Assembly: GCA_963728445.1 (NCBI GenBank)
Contig: CAVSJO010000004.1
Span: 558,001 to 622,000 of the forward strand
Length of the DNA stretch: 64,000 bases
Direction: 5' to 3'
From: CAVSJO01 sp963728445
GTDB taxonomy: Bacteria > Gemmatimonadota > Gemmatimonadetes > Longimicrobiales > RSA9
In this document: positions 1 through 12,315 of the stretch, in pieces
Position numbering within the stretch: the first letter of the stretch is position 1
Layout: each line of letters begins with the position of its first letter
Notes under the pieces: model-generated
The model's database searches: none
The model's input: only the letters and a program-made list of their open reading frames with translations
Told to the model about the DNA's origin: nothing
Translations under genes and position numbers: made by a program

Positions 1-236
1 AGCAGGATCGCCGGGATCCCCAGCGATGCGGCCTCCCGGGCGTCCTTCACGAGCTCGTCCACCGACGTCTGATCCACCCCCGGCATCGAGCCGACGGGCC
101 GCCGCACCCCCTCGCCCGGCACCGCGAAGAGGGGCAGGATCAGGTCGTCCACCCCGACGTGGGTCTCGCGCACCATCCGGCGCAGCGTCTCCGTCCGACG
201 CAGGCGGCGCGGGCGGACGACTGGAAAATGGCTCAT
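1..236 (-). CDS. hemB: Porphobilinogen synthase (delta-aminolevulinate dehydratase), N-terminal part, cut by window edge
   Basis: The first 78 residues are visible and the gene runs off the left edge. HemB condenses two 5-aminolevulinate molecules to porphobilinogen in tetrapyrrole synthesis. Recognition rests on the family N-terminus: MSHFPVVRPRRLRR, then the LILPLFAVPGEG segment and the GVDQTSVDEL stretch, which match the usual 'RPRRLR...LI.PLFV.eg' pattern. The start is the ATG at 236, with an AGGGGA-like ribosome site upstream. It lies 46 bp downstream of rimI on the same strand and may be the last gene of the uvrB-tsaE-tsaB-rimI unit. The catalytic lysine and the metal site lie outside the window. 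Confidence 0.88.
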   Translation of the reverse strand, partial: MSHFPVVRPRRLRRTETLRRMVRETHVGVDDLILPLFAVPGEGVRRPVGSMPGVDQTSVDELVKDAREAASLGIPAIL

Positions 237-282
237 GCCGGGAATCCCCTGGATTTCGAGTCGGAGTTCGGGTTCGATGGGG

Positions 283-795
283 TTACGGAACGGTCCGCCG
301 CAGTACGAGGGCGTCCTCGAGGGGGAACGCATAGTAGTTGCGGCGTGTGCCCACCTGCCGGAAGCCGTACGAGGCGTACAGGCGCCGGGCGACGGCGTTG
401 GACACCCGGACCTCGAGGAACACGGCCTTCATGCCCCGCTCGGCGACGCGCTCGATGATGCGGTCCAGCAGCCGCCGCGAGACGCCCCGTCCCCGGCGGC
501 GCGGCTCGACCGCGATCGTCCCGAGCTCCGCCTCGTCCAGAACGCCCCAGAAGCCGGCGTATCCGACGACGCCATCCTCGGCGTTGTCCGCCACCCAGAC
601 CTCGGCGTCCCGGCGCTTCAGCAGGTTTCGGTAGGTGAGGCTGCTCCACGGCATGGTGAAGGAGACGTACTCGATCTGGAGCACGCGGTCGACGTCGCCT
701 TCGCGCATCCTGCGGAGGGCGACGTCGTAAGGCGGCGCAGCCGGCCCCTCCGAATCGTCGACGCCGGATTCGCCCTCGAGGTACTTCCGTGCCAC
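283..795 (-). CDS. rimI: Ribosomal-protein-alanine N-acetyltransferase RimI (GNAT family)
   Basis: The product is 170 residues, close to the family length of about 150 plus a short N-terminal tail. It transfers an acetyl group from acetyl-CoA to protein N-termini, classically ribosomal protein S18. The acetyl-CoA loop is visible as EPRRRGRGVSRRLL, and the C-terminal GNAT motif as NAVARRLYASYGF. No ATG precedes the conserved core, so the start is taken as the GTG at 795, which has an AGAGGA ribosome site; this start is inferred. It follows tsaB by 74 bp. The tsaE-tsaB-rimI order is common in bacteria, so the gene name is well supported by context. Confidence 0.92.
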   Translation of the reverse strand: MARKYLEGESGVDDSEGPAAPPYDVALRRMREGDVDRVLQIEYVSFTMPWSSLTYRNLLKRRDAEVWVADNAEDGVVGYAGFWGVLDEAELGTIAVEPRRRGRGVSRRLLDRIIERVAERGMKAVFLEVRVSNAVARRLYASYGFRQVGTRRNYYAFPLEDALVLRRTVP

Positions 796-869
796 CTGGC
801 TTCGTCCTCTGCGGGTCCGTGACGCTCGCTCGCACACCAACCTAACATTCGCCGCGCGGCGGCGGGGGG

Positions 870-1619
870 CTAGCCCCGCACCGACCGCTCCGCGCCGGAG
901 CCCCGCAGGTAGTCGGGCTCCCAGGCCACCGGATCGGACACCCGTCCCCGGGCCGGATCGACGCCGGCGAGCCAGAGCAGAGCCGCCGCCCGCGGGGACG
1001 ACAGCTGCGGCGGCGCGACCACGCCGCCGGCGCCTTCGATCCGGTCCCGGTACCGGATCGCGCCCTCGCCCGCGAACAGCATCCGCTGGCTGTCCGGCCC
1101 GCCCCGGGCCGCTGCAAGGGTGCGGGTCTCCTCGGCCCACCCGAGCACGGCGTCCAGCGTGCGCGCGGCCGGCTCCAGGCGCGTCTCGACCGCCGAGAAG
1201 CCCGGGAAGGCGTACGCCGCGGCGTAGACCTCGCCTCGGCGGGCGTCGAACAGCGCGCACACAGGACGGTCGTGAAGCGCGGCGGACGCGGCCTGCGCGA
1301 GGAGCCCGGAGTACGCAAAGAAGGGGACGCCCAGGGCGCGCACGAGGCCCTTCGCCGTGGCGCCCGCGATACGCACCCCCGTGAACGAGCCGGGTCCGCC
1401 GGACACGACGACACCGCCCAGCCCGGAAGTCGAGACGCCCGCGGATCGCAGCGCGAAGTCGATGGCCGGGAGCAGGCTCTCCGCCTGGCGCGCCCGGACC
1501 CCGACGGAGACTTCGGCCATCACGCGCGCGGAGGTGCCGACCGCCACGCTTCCGATGGGGGTGGACGTGTCGATGGCCAGGAGAGGCGCAGCGGGCCGGG
1601 GATCGGCAGGTCGGATCAC
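870..1619 (-). CDS. tsaB: tRNA threonylcarbamoyladenosine biosynthesis protein TsaB
   Basis: The product is 249 residues with an ASKHA (HSP70-like) fold. TsaB is the partner that activates TsaD in forming t6A37 on ANN-decoding tRNAs. Visible family motifs are LLAIDTSTPIGSVAV at the N-terminus and VVVSGGPGSFTGVRIA about 60 residues later. The start is a GTG at 1619 that overlaps the TGA stop of tsaE (GTGA), so translation is probably coupled. The C-terminal half (roughly from residue 130) is poorly conserved, as is usual in this family. tsaD and tsaC are not in the window. Confidence 0.95.
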   Translation of the reverse strand: MIRPADPRPAAPLLAIDTSTPIGSVAVGTSARVMAEVSVGVRARQAESLLPAIDFALRSAGVSTSGLGGVVVSGGPGSFTGVRIAGATAKGLVRALGVPFFAYSGLLAQAASAALHDRPVCALFDARRGEVYAAAYAFPGFSAVETRLEPAARTLDAVLGWAEETRTLAAARGGPDSQRMLFAGEGAIRYRDRIEGAGGVVAPPQLSSPRAAALLWLAGVDPARGRVSDPVAWEPDYLRGSGAERSVRG

Positions 1620-2114
1620 TCGGTCCCCCGGGCGGCGCCCTCGGGGATCGGCGCCGGGACGGCGCCCGCCGGCGAGCCGACGCGCCGGACCTCCACGTCC
1701 CGGGTCGTCGAGGTGACCGGCGTAAGGCGGATCTCCCAGCGATCCGGCGGAAGGAGCGTCTCCGCCCGTTCGGGCCATTCGACCAGCACGATCTGCCCCT
1801 CCTCCCCGAGCTCGCGCCAGCCGAGCTCCCAGACCTCGTCGGGATCCTCCAGACGGTAGAGGTCCAGGTGCTGCACCCGTGTGCCGTCGCGGCCCTCGTA
1901 GCCGAAAACGAGGTTGAACGTCGGCGACGGCAGGGAGCCCGCGACCCCGGCTCCCCGGGCGACGGCCCGGGCGAGCACCGACTTCCCGGCACCGAGGTCC
2001 CCGCGCAGGCAGAGGAAGAGACCGGCGCCGTCGGCCGCCGCCGTCGCCCCGATCTCCCGGCCCCACTCGGCGACCTGCGCCTCGGTCAGGGCATCCTGCG
2101 GACCCGGGGCGTGC

Positions 2115-2122
<8 letters not shown>
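1616..2122 (-). CDS. tsaE: tRNA threonylcarbamoyladenosine biosynthesis ATPase TsaE
   Basis: The product is a 168-residue P-loop ATPase that works with TsaB and TsaD in the t6A pathway. The Walker A motif GDLGAGKS, the SPTFNLV segment and the HLDLYRL motif are all present and typical of TsaE. The ATG at 2122 overlaps the end of uvrB by 8 bp, and the stop overlaps the start of tsaB by 4 bp, so the three genes are tightly coupled. The C-terminus carries an extra Ala/Pro-rich tail of about 20 residues without an obvious motif. Confidence 0.96.
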
Positions 2123-4166
<2,044 letters not shown>

Positions 4167-4222
4167 GATCGGGCTGATACCCGGCAGGACCCCGAAAGGT
4201 CACGCCGACGCCGCCACCCGGC

Positions 4223-5557
<1,335 letters not shown>

Positions 5558-5596
5558 CGCGTCACTCTCCGTCGAGTCGTGTTCTGACCGTTTCGC

Positions 5597-6730
5597 CTAT
5601 CGCACGAGTCCCTGCGCCTCGAGCTCCGCGAAGCTGTCGTCGACGCGGTCGTCGGCCTCCTGGGCCCCGGACCACGCGATGAGCTCGTCCAGCCCCTCGT
5701 CGAACATCCGACGCGCACGGAACCCGAGGGCATCCGCGGCTGCCGAAGGCTCGCCTACGCAGTGGCGAATATCGCCTGTCCTGTACTTCCCCACCACTTC
5801 CGGCGCGATGTCCACCCCCAACCGATCCGCGATCCGCTCCGCGACCTCCACGATCGTCACCGGACGGCCCGTGCAGACGTTGAACGCGCCCGTCACGTCT
5901 TCGGGCGCCTCGAGCGCCGTCAGCACCGCCTCGGCGACGTCGAAGACGTGGATGAAGTCACGGCTCTGCGCCCCATCCTCGAAGACGAGCGGAGCACGTC
6001 CGTTCTTCAGCCGGCCCATGAAGATGGCCGCCACGCCCGTGTACGGATTGGAAAGGGCCTGGCGGGAGCCGAAGACGTTGAAGAATCGAAGAGCCAGCGT
6101 AGGAATGGAGTAGGCCGCGCCGAAGCAGAGCGCGAGCTCCTCCTGCGTCTTCTTCGTGACCGCGTACACGCTGGTGTGCTGCAACGGCTTGGACTCGGAC
6201 GTCAGGACCGGCTCGACCGCGCTCCCGCATTCGGGACAGCGAGCGCTCCAGTCCGCGGCGGCGAGCCGCTTCTCCTCCCGGGGCGCCGGCGCCACGACGC
6301 CGTGGCTTTCGCACCGGTAGGCGCCTTCGCCGTAGATGCTCATCGAGCTGGCCACCACGAATCGCCGGAATCGCTCCGGCTCCTTCGCCATGGCCTCCAT
6401 CAGAACGCCCTGGCCGTCGACGTTCACGCTCGTGTAGTAGTGCGGCTGGTACATCGACTGGCCGACGCCCACGGCCGCCGCCAGGTGGGCGACGGCGTCC
6501 ACACCGTCCAGCGCCTTCCGAACGTCCCCCGGCTCCCTCACGTCCCCGCGCACGAACTCCACGGCGCCGCTCGCCACATGAACGGCGATGTTCTCCGGCT
6601 CCTCCGCCCCCTCACCGTGGACCTGCGGGTCCAGGTTGTCCAGGACGATCACTTCATGACCGCGATCCACCAGTCGGTCCACCACGTGGGACCCGATGAA
6701 TCCTGCTCCGCCCGTTACGAGTACTCGCAT
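5597..6730 (-). CDS. SDR sugar-nucleotide epimerase, dTDP-L-rhamnose 4-epimerase-like, with a Cys-rich insertion
   Basis: This is a 377-residue extended short-chain dehydrogenase/reductase acting on a nucleotide sugar. The NAD-binding motif GGAGFIGSH and the catalytic YAVTK (Tyr189, Lys193) are present. The N-terminal LDNLDPQVHGE segment resembles dTDP-L-rhamnose 4-epimerases, but the substrate is an inference. Between the catalytic serine region and the YxxxK motif there is an insertion of about 45 residues with Cys140 and a CPEC pair (Cys165, Cys168), which looks like a small zinc ribbon. The start is the ATG at 6730 with a strong AGAGGGGAG ribosome site; upstream in-frame codons are not needed. 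It sits 85 bp after the UDP-xylose synthase and 39 bp before ugd. Confidence 0.85.
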   Translation of the reverse strand: MRVLVTGGAGFIGSHVVDRLVDRGHEVIVLDNLDPQVHGEGAEEPENIAVHVASGAVEFVRGDVREPGDVRKALDGVDAVAHLAAAVGVGQSMYQPHYYTSVNVDGQGVLMEAMAKEPERFRRFVVASSMSIYGEGAYRCESHGVVAPAPREEKRLAAADWSARCPECGSAVEPVLTSESKPLQHTSVYAVTKKTQEELALCFGAAYSIPTLALRFFNVFGSRQALSNPYTGVAAIFMGRLKNGRAPLVFEDGAQSRDFIHVFDVAEAVLTALEAPEDVTGAFNVCTGRPVTIVEVAERIADRLGVDIAPEVVGKYRTGDIRHCVGEPSAAADALGFRARRMFDEGLDELIAWSGAQEADDRVDDSFAELEAQGLVR

Positions 6731-6815
6731 GCTCCCCTCTGATCCGTGTCCGGAACGATCCACATCGACACGGGTCGGGGGCGCAAGCCATGTACCACCG
6801 GAACCCTCCGCCGGC

Positions 6816-7775
6816 TCAGAGAGCGCGGGCCGTTGCGTCCCGGTCTTCGACGAGGGTGCGAAAGTACGGGATCGTGCGCTGAAGTCCTTCCCGCAGCGAG
6901 ACCTGCGGGTCCCAGCCGAGGATGGAGCGGGCGCGCTCGATGTTCGGGCGGCGAACCTTGGGGTCGTCCGTCGGGAGCGGACGATGCACGATCGTCGAGT
7001 CGCTTCCGGTCAGCTCGATGACCTGCTCGGCCAGCTCCCGGATCGTGAATTCCACCGGATTGCCCACATTGACGGGGTCGTGCTCGTCGGACATGAACAG
7101 GCGGTAGATGCCGTCCACCTCGTCGCTGACGTAGCAGAACGACCGCGTCTGTGAACCGTCGCCGTACACGGTGATGGGCTCTCCGCGCAGCGCCTGGACC
7201 ACGAAGTTGGACACGACGCGCCCGTCCCCGGGCCGCATGCGCGGTCCATACGTGTTGAAGATCCGGACGATGCGCGAGTCCACGCCGTGGTAGCGGTGGT
7301 ACGCCATCGTCATCGCCTCGGCAAAGCGCTTGGCCTCGTCGTACACACCCCGCGGACCGATCGGGTTGACGTGGCCCCAGTACGACTCCGGCTGCGGGTG
7401 GACCGCGGGGTCGCCGTAGACCTCGGACGTCGATGCGAGCAGGAACCGCGCTCCCTTCGCCTTGGCGAGCCCGAGCGTGTTGTGCGTGCCGAGGCTGCCC
7501 ACCTTCAGCGTCTGGATCGGCAGCTCGAGGTAGTCGATCGGGCTTGCCGGGCTGGCGAAATGGAGCACACCATGCAGTTCACCGGACACGTCGATGTACG
7601 TCGATACGTCGTGCCGGACCAGGGAGAAGCGCGCCTCGGCTTCGAGATGAGCGAGGTTCTCCCGGCTGCCCGTGATGAAATTGTCCATCCCCACGACTTC
7701 GTGCCCCTCGGCGAGGAAGCGGTCGCAGAGATGACTTCCCAGGAATCCGGCAGCGCCGGTGATCAGGATTCGCAT
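6816..7775 (-). CDS. UDP-glucuronate decarboxylase (UDP-xylose synthase)
   Basis: The product is a 319-residue SDR enzyme that converts UDP-glucuronate to UDP-xylose via a 4-keto intermediate. Motifs seen are GAAGFLGSHLCDRFL for NAD binding, the MDNFITGSRENL segment typical of UDP-xylose synthases, TSEVYGDP, and the catalytic YDEAK (Tyr145, Lys149) preceded by PRGV. The length matches the short soluble bacterial form without a membrane anchor. The start ATG at 7775 faces the divergent rfbB gene across only 42 bp. Together with ugd it completes the UDP-glucose to UDP-xylose route. Confidence 0.93.
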   Translation of the reverse strand: MRILITGAAGFLGSHLCDRFLAEGHEVVGMDNFITGSRENLAHLEAEARFSLVRHDVSTYIDVSGELHGVLHFASPASPIDYLELPIQTLKVGSLGTHNTLGLAKAKGARFLLASTSEVYGDPAVHPQPESYWGHVNPIGPRGVYDEAKRFAEAMTMAYHRYHGVDSRIVRIFNTYGPRMRPGDGRVVSNFVVQALRGEPITVYGDGSQTRSFCYVSDEVDGIYRLFMSDEHDPVNVGNPVEFTIRELAEQVIELTGSDSTIVHRPLPTDDPKVRRPNIERARSILGWDPQVSLREGLQRTIPYFRTLVEDRDATARAL

Positions 7776-7817
7776 GGCCGTAGGGTACGAGGGGACTCTC
7801 CCGTCCACAACCCGCGT

Positions 7818-8885
7818 TTGGGCGACGAGCGGGCCGGACCCGCGGCGGCGCCGATCCTCGTCACCGGCGGCGCCGGCTTCATCGGCTCGGCCCTCGTCCG
7901 CCGGCTGATCGAGGAAAGGATCCCCGTCGTGAGCCTGGATCGGCTCACCTACGCCGCGCACCCGGACTCGCTCGGGGACGTCCTCGCGTCGCCCCTGCAC
8001 ACCCTCCTGCGGACGGACGTGTGCGACCGGCGCGCGGTCCGCGCCGCCCTCGACCGGCACCGGCCCACGGCCGTGGTGCACCTGGCCGCCGAGTCCCACG
8101 TCGATCGCTCCATCGACGAGCCCGCGGACTTCGTCCGCACGAATCTCGTCGGCACCTTCACGCTCCTCGAGGAGACGTTCGACCACTGGTCCGGTCTGGC
8201 CCCGCAGGCGCGGGACCGATTCCGCTTCGTGCACGTCTCCACGGACGAGGTGTTCGGGTCCGCAACGGAGGGCGAGCGCTTCCGGGAGACGTCACCGTAC
8301 GATCCGAGCTCGCCGTACTCCGCGAGCAAGGCGGGCGCCGACCATCTGGCCCGGGCGTGGCACCGGACCTACGGCCTGCCCGTCCTGGTGACCGGCGCGA
8401 CGAACAACTATGGCCCGCGCCAGTTTCCCGAGAAGCTGATCCCCCGCATGATCGTGGCCGCCCTCGAGGGCGACGAGCTCCCGGTCTACGGCGACGGCCG
8501 CAACGTCCGCGACTGGCTCCACGTCGACGATCACGTCGACGGCCTGCTGGCGGCGCTGCATAGCGGCGAACCGGGCGAGAGGTACCTGTTCGGGGGCGAG
8601 TGCGAACGGGCGAACGTGGACGTCGTCGAGGCGATCTGTGACCTCGTGGACGAAATGGCGCCGTCTCTCGGCCGTCCGCGCCGCGAGCTCATCCGCTTCG
8701 TCGCCGACCGGCCGGGGCACGACAGGCGATACGCGGTGGACCCGTCCCGTGCCCACAGCGCGCTGGGCTGGCGAGCCGGCCGCGCCTTCGAGGACGGCCT
8801 TCGCTCCACCGTTCGCTGGTACCTCGACAACCGGCCGTGGTGGGAGAGCATCCGCTCCGGCGAGTACCGGAGCCGCTGGCCCTAG
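7818..8885 (+). CDS. rfbB: dTDP-glucose 4,6-dehydratase
   Basis: The product is about 355 residues. It converts dTDP-glucose to dTDP-4-keto-6-deoxyglucose, the branch point for rhamnose and many deoxy- and amino-sugars. The motifs LVTGGAGFIGSALVR, AAESHVDRSI, STDEVFG and SPYSASKAGADH are diagnostic. No ATG or GTG lies between the last upstream stop and the conserved core, so the TTG at 7818 is taken as the start; this is uncertain. It is the only plus-strand gene in the first 59 kb. Its TAG stop overlaps the TAG stop of the convergent aminotransferase by 4 bp (CTAG). rmlA, rmlC and rmlD are not in the window, so the final sugar may instead be an amino-sugar made with the DegT neighbour. Confidence 0.93.
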   Translation: MGDERAGPAAAPILVTGGAGFIGSALVRRLIEERIPVVSLDRLTYAAHPDSLGDVLASPLHTLLRTDVCDRRAVRAALDRHRPTAVVHLAAESHVDRSIDEPADFVRTNLVGTFTLLEETFDHWSGLAPQARDRFRFVHVSTDEVFGSATEGERFRETSPYDPSSPYSASKAGADHLARAWHRTYGLPVLVTGATNNYGPRQFPEKLIPRMIVAALEGDELPVYGDGRNVRDWLHVDDHVDGLLAALHSGEPGERYLFGGECERANVDVVEAICDLVDEMAPSLGRPRRELIRFVADRPGHDRRYAVDPSRAHSALGWRAGRAFEDGLRSTVRWYLDNRPWWESIRSGEYRSRWP

Positions 8886-10009
8886 CCGGCGGGAGCGAAG
8901 GCTCCCCGGACTGCCGCGACCACCTCCTCCTGCTGCTGCTCCGTCAGCTCCGGGTAGATCGGCAGGCTGATGACCTCCTCGCACGCGGCCTCCGTCACCG
9001 GCAGGTCGCCCCGGTCGTAGCCGAGTTCCCGGAAGCACTCCTGCATGTGGAGCCCCAGGGGATAGTAGACCGCGTTGCCGATGCCGGCCTCGTCCAGATG
9101 CTTCTTCAGGGCGTCGCGACCCTCGACCCGCACGGTGTATACATTGAACGCGTGCTCGTTCTCGTCGAGGGTCCGCGGCGTCTTCACGTCCAGCCCGGCG
9201 TGCCGGAAGAGGTGCTCGTACCGCTCCGCGTTGGCGCGCCGGGCCTCGAGCCAGCCGGGAACGCGAGGCAGTTTGGTCCGCAGCACCGCCGCCTGGATCG
9301 CGTCGAGGCGGGAGTTCGTGCCGACGCGCTCGTGGTAGTACGTGCGGTGTCCGCCGTGGACGCGGAGCTGACGGAGCCGGTCGGCGAGCTCGTCGTCGTC
9401 GGTGACGACCATGCCCCCGTCTCCGTAGGCGCCGAGGATCTTCGCGGGGAAGAATGAGTGACAGCCGACGTCGCCCACGCTACCGGCCTGGCGCCATTCC
9501 CCGTCGACGCGTTGTCGGGCTCCGAAGGCCTGCGCTGCGTCCTCGATGAGCTTCAGGCCGTACTCCGAGGCGAGGGCACGGAGAGGGTCCAGCTGCGCCA
9601 TCTGGCCGTACAGGTGAACCGGGATGATCGCCCGTGTGCGGGGCGTGATCAGAGACCGCACCGTCTCGGCCGTGATCGTGTACGTCACCGGATCGATGTC
9701 CGCGAAGACCGGCCGCAGCCCGGCGTTCCACACGGCCCCCGCCGTGGCGAAGAACGTGAACGACGGCACGATCACTTCCGAGCCCGTCTCGAAGGCGAAG
9801 GCGCGAAGCGGCAGGAGCAGCGCGTCCGTTCCGCTCGCACAGCCGATCGCGTGCTTCGTCCCCACGTAGGCCGCCGCCTCCTCCTCGAAGGACTGAACCG
9901 TCGGGCCGAGGACGAAGTACTGCGACTCTATCACCTCCTGGACGGCCCTATCGAGCTCGTCCTTCATCGACCGGTACTGCGCCTTGAGGTCCACCAGCGG
10001 CACGGACAC
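8882..10009 (-). CDS. DegT/DnrJ/EryC1/StrS-family PLP-dependent sugar aminotransferase
   Basis: The product is 375 residues, full length for the family. These enzymes transaminate keto-sugar nucleotides using pyridoxal phosphate and glutamate. The PLP lysine is Lys190 in HSFFPAKILGAYGDGG. The N-terminal PLVDLKAQYRSMKDEL and IGCASGTDALLLPL are family signatures. The start is a GTG at 10009 (MSVPLVDL). The neighbouring dTDP-glucose 4,6-dehydratase would supply a 4-keto-6-deoxy sugar, so an amino-deoxy sugar such as a Qui3N- or Fuc4N-type product is plausible. The exact substrate cannot be read from the sequence. Confidence 0.92.
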   Translation of the reverse strand: MSVPLVDLKAQYRSMKDELDRAVQEVIESQYFVLGPTVQSFEEEAAAYVGTKHAIGCASGTDALLLPLRAFAFETGSEVIVPSFTFFATAGAVWNAGLRPVFADIDPVTYTITAETVRSLITPRTRAIIPVHLYGQMAQLDPLRALASEYGLKLIEDAAQAFGARQRVDGEWRQAGSVGDVGCHSFFPAKILGAYGDGGMVVTDDDELADRLRQLRVHGGHRTYYHERVGTNSRLDAIQAAVLRTKLPRVPGWLEARRANAERYEHLFRHAGLDVKTPRTLDENEHAFNVYTVRVEGRDALKKHLDEAGIGNAVYYPLGLHMQECFRELGYDRGDLPVTEAACEEVISLPIYPELTEQQQEEVVAAVRGAFAPAG

Positions 10010-10041
10010 GCCCCGATCCTCGCTCTCTTGGTTGGGAAAGT

Positions 10042-10060
10042 CGCCGCCGATCGGGCGGCG
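10042..10060 (-). terminator. Hairpin directly after rel/spoT stop, probable terminator
   Basis: A perfect 7-bp stem CGCCGCC/GGCGGCG with a 5-nt loop lies immediately after the rel/spoT stop codon. On the minus strand it is followed by ACTTTCCC, only a short U run. It separates rel/spoT from the aminotransferase, 33 bp further on. Confidence 0.5.
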
Positions 10061-12283
10061 TCACGCCTCTAGATCCGCCTCTGCGAAGTGCTCCCGCCTC
10101 ACCACCGACGCGACGCCCTTCACGCGCCGGATCGCCCGCATCACCTTCTTCAGGTGCACGAGATCCGGCACCTCCACCACGAACGCCCCTACCATCCCGC
10201 CTTCGCGGGACTTGATGTCCGCCTGCCCGATGTTCGTGCCCGTGTCCGTGATGGCGCTCGCGATGTCGGACAGCAGGCCGCGCCGATCGTTGCCTTCGAC
10301 CACGAGGCGCACGAAGAAACGGTCCCCGCTCTCCGCCTTCCACTCGATCTCGATGCGCCGCTCGGGATGGTTCGAAAGGTTGAGAACGTTGGGGCAGTCC
10401 ACCCGATGGATCGAGATTCCGCGGCCCCGGGTGATGTAGCCGATGACGTCGTCGCCGGGCACCGGCTGGCAGCACTGGGAGTAGCGCACCATCAGGTTCT
10501 CCAGCCCCTGGATGCGGACCCCTTTCCCCGTTCCGCGCACGCGGTCCACGAGCCGCTCGAACGCGGACGGCGGTCGCGGCGGCGGCGCTTCCTCCTGTTC
10601 GGGGAAGAGCGTCTTCAGCACGGAATACGGACCCGTGTCCCCACGCCCGAGGGCCGCGTACAGGTGCTCGATCGTCGGCAGACTCAGCGATCGTGCGGTC
10701 TCCAGCAGCGCGTCGTCGTCCGGCCGGCCCTTGCGCGCCTTCTTGAGCTCCCGCTCCAGGAGCTCGCGGCCGAGGACCACCGACGAGTCGAACTCCTCCT
10801 GCTTGATCCACTGCCGGATCTTCTGCCGCGCACGGGCGGTCTTCACGAACGCCAGCCAGTCCCTGGACGGGCGCTGTCTCGGATCCGTCACCACCTCGAC
10901 GGTGTCGCCGTTCTTCAGCTCCCGAGCGAGCGGAGCGATCCGCCCGTTCACCTTCGCGCCCGAGCAGTGCAGCCCCACCTCCGTATGCACCGCGAACGCG
11001 AAGTCGATCGGGGTGGCGCCCTTCGGGAGCTGCTTGACGTCCCCCTTCGGGGTGAAGACGAAGATCTCGTCCTGGAAGAGGTCGATCCGGAGGAACTCCA
11101 TGAATTCCTCCGGCTCCCGCGTCTCCTGCTGCCACTCGAGGACCTGCCGAAACCAGGACAGCGTCTCGTCGACCTCGTTCGGCCGCCCTCCGTTGCCCTG
11201 CGCCGCCGCCGCGCTCTCCTTGTAGCGCCAGTGCGCGGCGATGCCGTATTCCGCGGTCCGGTGCATCTCGCGTGTGCGGATCTGGATCTCGTACAGCCGC
11301 CCTCCGGGTCCGAACACGGTCGTGTGCAGCGACCGGTACATGTTCGACTTCGGGGTGGCGATGTAATCGTGGAAGCGCTCCTGGAGCGGCGTCCAGCGGT
11401 TGTGGATCACGCCGAGCGCGTGGTAGCAGTTCGAGATCGAGTCCGTAACGACGCGGATCGCCATGAGGTCGTAGATCTCCTCGTAGGGCTTCCCGCGCTT
11501 CGACATCTTCCTGTGGATCGACCAGAGGTGCTTCGGCCGCCCGTACACGTCGCACGGGATGCCCGCCTTCTTGAGCTCGTCCTCCAGCGGGTCCCGGAGC
11601 GCCTCGATCTGCCCTTCCCGCTCCTTCCTTCGGTCGGCGATCTTCCGCGCCAGCTTCCGGTACTCCTCCGGCTCCAGGTGCTTGAAGGAGAGGTCCTCCA
11701 GCTCCCACTTGATCTGCGCCATCCCGAGACGGTGCGCCAGCGGGGCATAGATCTCCCGCGTCTCCTGCGCGATCCGGCGGCGCTTGTCCGGGCGCAGGTG
11801 ATCCAGCGTCCGCATGTTGTGGAGCCGATCGGCCAGCTTGATGACGATCACCCGGGCGTCCGTCGCCATGGAAAGCAGCAGCTTGCGGTAGTTCTCCACC
11901 TGCTGCTCCGTCGACGAACGGAACTGCACCTTCGCGATCTTGGTCAGCCCGTCGACGATGCGGGCGACCTCGTCGCCGAACTCGCGCCGGATTTCGTCCA
12001 GCGAGATGTCCGTGTCCTCCACGACGTCGTGGACCAGCCCGGCGGCGATGGAGTGGGTGTCGAGGTGCAGGTCGGCGAGGATCTTGGCCACCTCGATGCA
12101 GTGACCGATGTAGTCCTCCCCCGAGGCGCGCTTCTGCCCGCTGTGGGCGTCACGGCTGTACGCGAAGGCCCGGCCAATGAGCGGCACGTCCAGGCGGTCG
12201 ACATAGGGCGCAACCGCCTCCCGCAGCCGGGGCGGCAGCGCCTCCAGCGCGTCGGTGTTCCTCTCGATGACGGTCGCGTCCAT
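10061..12283 (-). CDS. rel: Bifunctional (p)ppGpp synthetase/hydrolase, RelA/SpoT family
   Basis: The product is 740 residues and controls the stringent response. The N-terminal HD hydrolase domain keeps the key motif HDVVEDT (85-91), so hydrolase activity is expected. The synthetase domain contains YKSLHTTVFGP-type residues (MYRSLHTTVFGPGG) and YEIQIRTREMH. A TGS domain (about 380-440, IFVFTPKGDVKQLPKGATP) and a C-terminal ACT domain (from about 665) follow, giving the full long-RSH layout. The start ATG at 12283 opens directly before the conserved N-terminus. It is the only long RSH in the window, consistent with a single bifunctional Rel. The putative promoter at 12316-12345 and the hairpin after the stop suggest its own transcript. 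Confidence 0.96.
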   Translation of the reverse strand: MDATVIERNTDALEALPPRLREAVAPYVDRLDVPLIGRAFAYSRDAHSGQKRASGEDYIGHCIEVAKILADLHLDTHSIAAGLVHDVVEDTDISLDEIRREFGDEVARIVDGLTKIAKVQFRSSTEQQVENYRKLLLSMATDARVIVIKLADRLHNMRTLDHLRPDKRRRIAQETREIYAPLAHRLGMAQIKWELEDLSFKHLEPEEYRKLARKIADRRKEREGQIEALRDPLEDELKKAGIPCDVYGRPKHLWSIHRKMSKRGKPYEEIYDLMAIRVVTDSISNCYHALGVIHNRWTPLQERFHDYIATPKSNMYRSLHTTVFGPGGRLYEIQIRTREMHRTAEYGIAAHWRYKESAAAAQGNGGRPNEVDETLSWFRQVLEWQQETREPEEFMEFLRIDLFQDEIFVFTPKGDVKQLPKGATPIDFAFAVHTEVGLHCSGAKVNGRIAPLARELKNGDTVEVVTDPRQRPSRDWLAFVKTARARQKIRQWIKQEEFDSSVVLGRELLERELKKARKGRPDDDALLETARSLSLPTIEHLYAALGRGDTGPYSVLKTLFPEQEEAPPPRPPSAFERLVDRVRGTGKGVRIQGLENLMVRYSQCCQPVPGDDVIGYITRGRGISIHRVDCPNVLNLSNHPERRIEIEWKAESGDRFFVRLVVEGNDRRGLLSDIASAITDTGTNIGQADIKSREGGMVGAFVVEVPDLVHLKKVMRAIRRVKGVASVVRREHFAEADLEA

Positions 12284-12315
12284 GGCAATATCCGCTGAAG
12301 CGGTCGGGAACCTTG

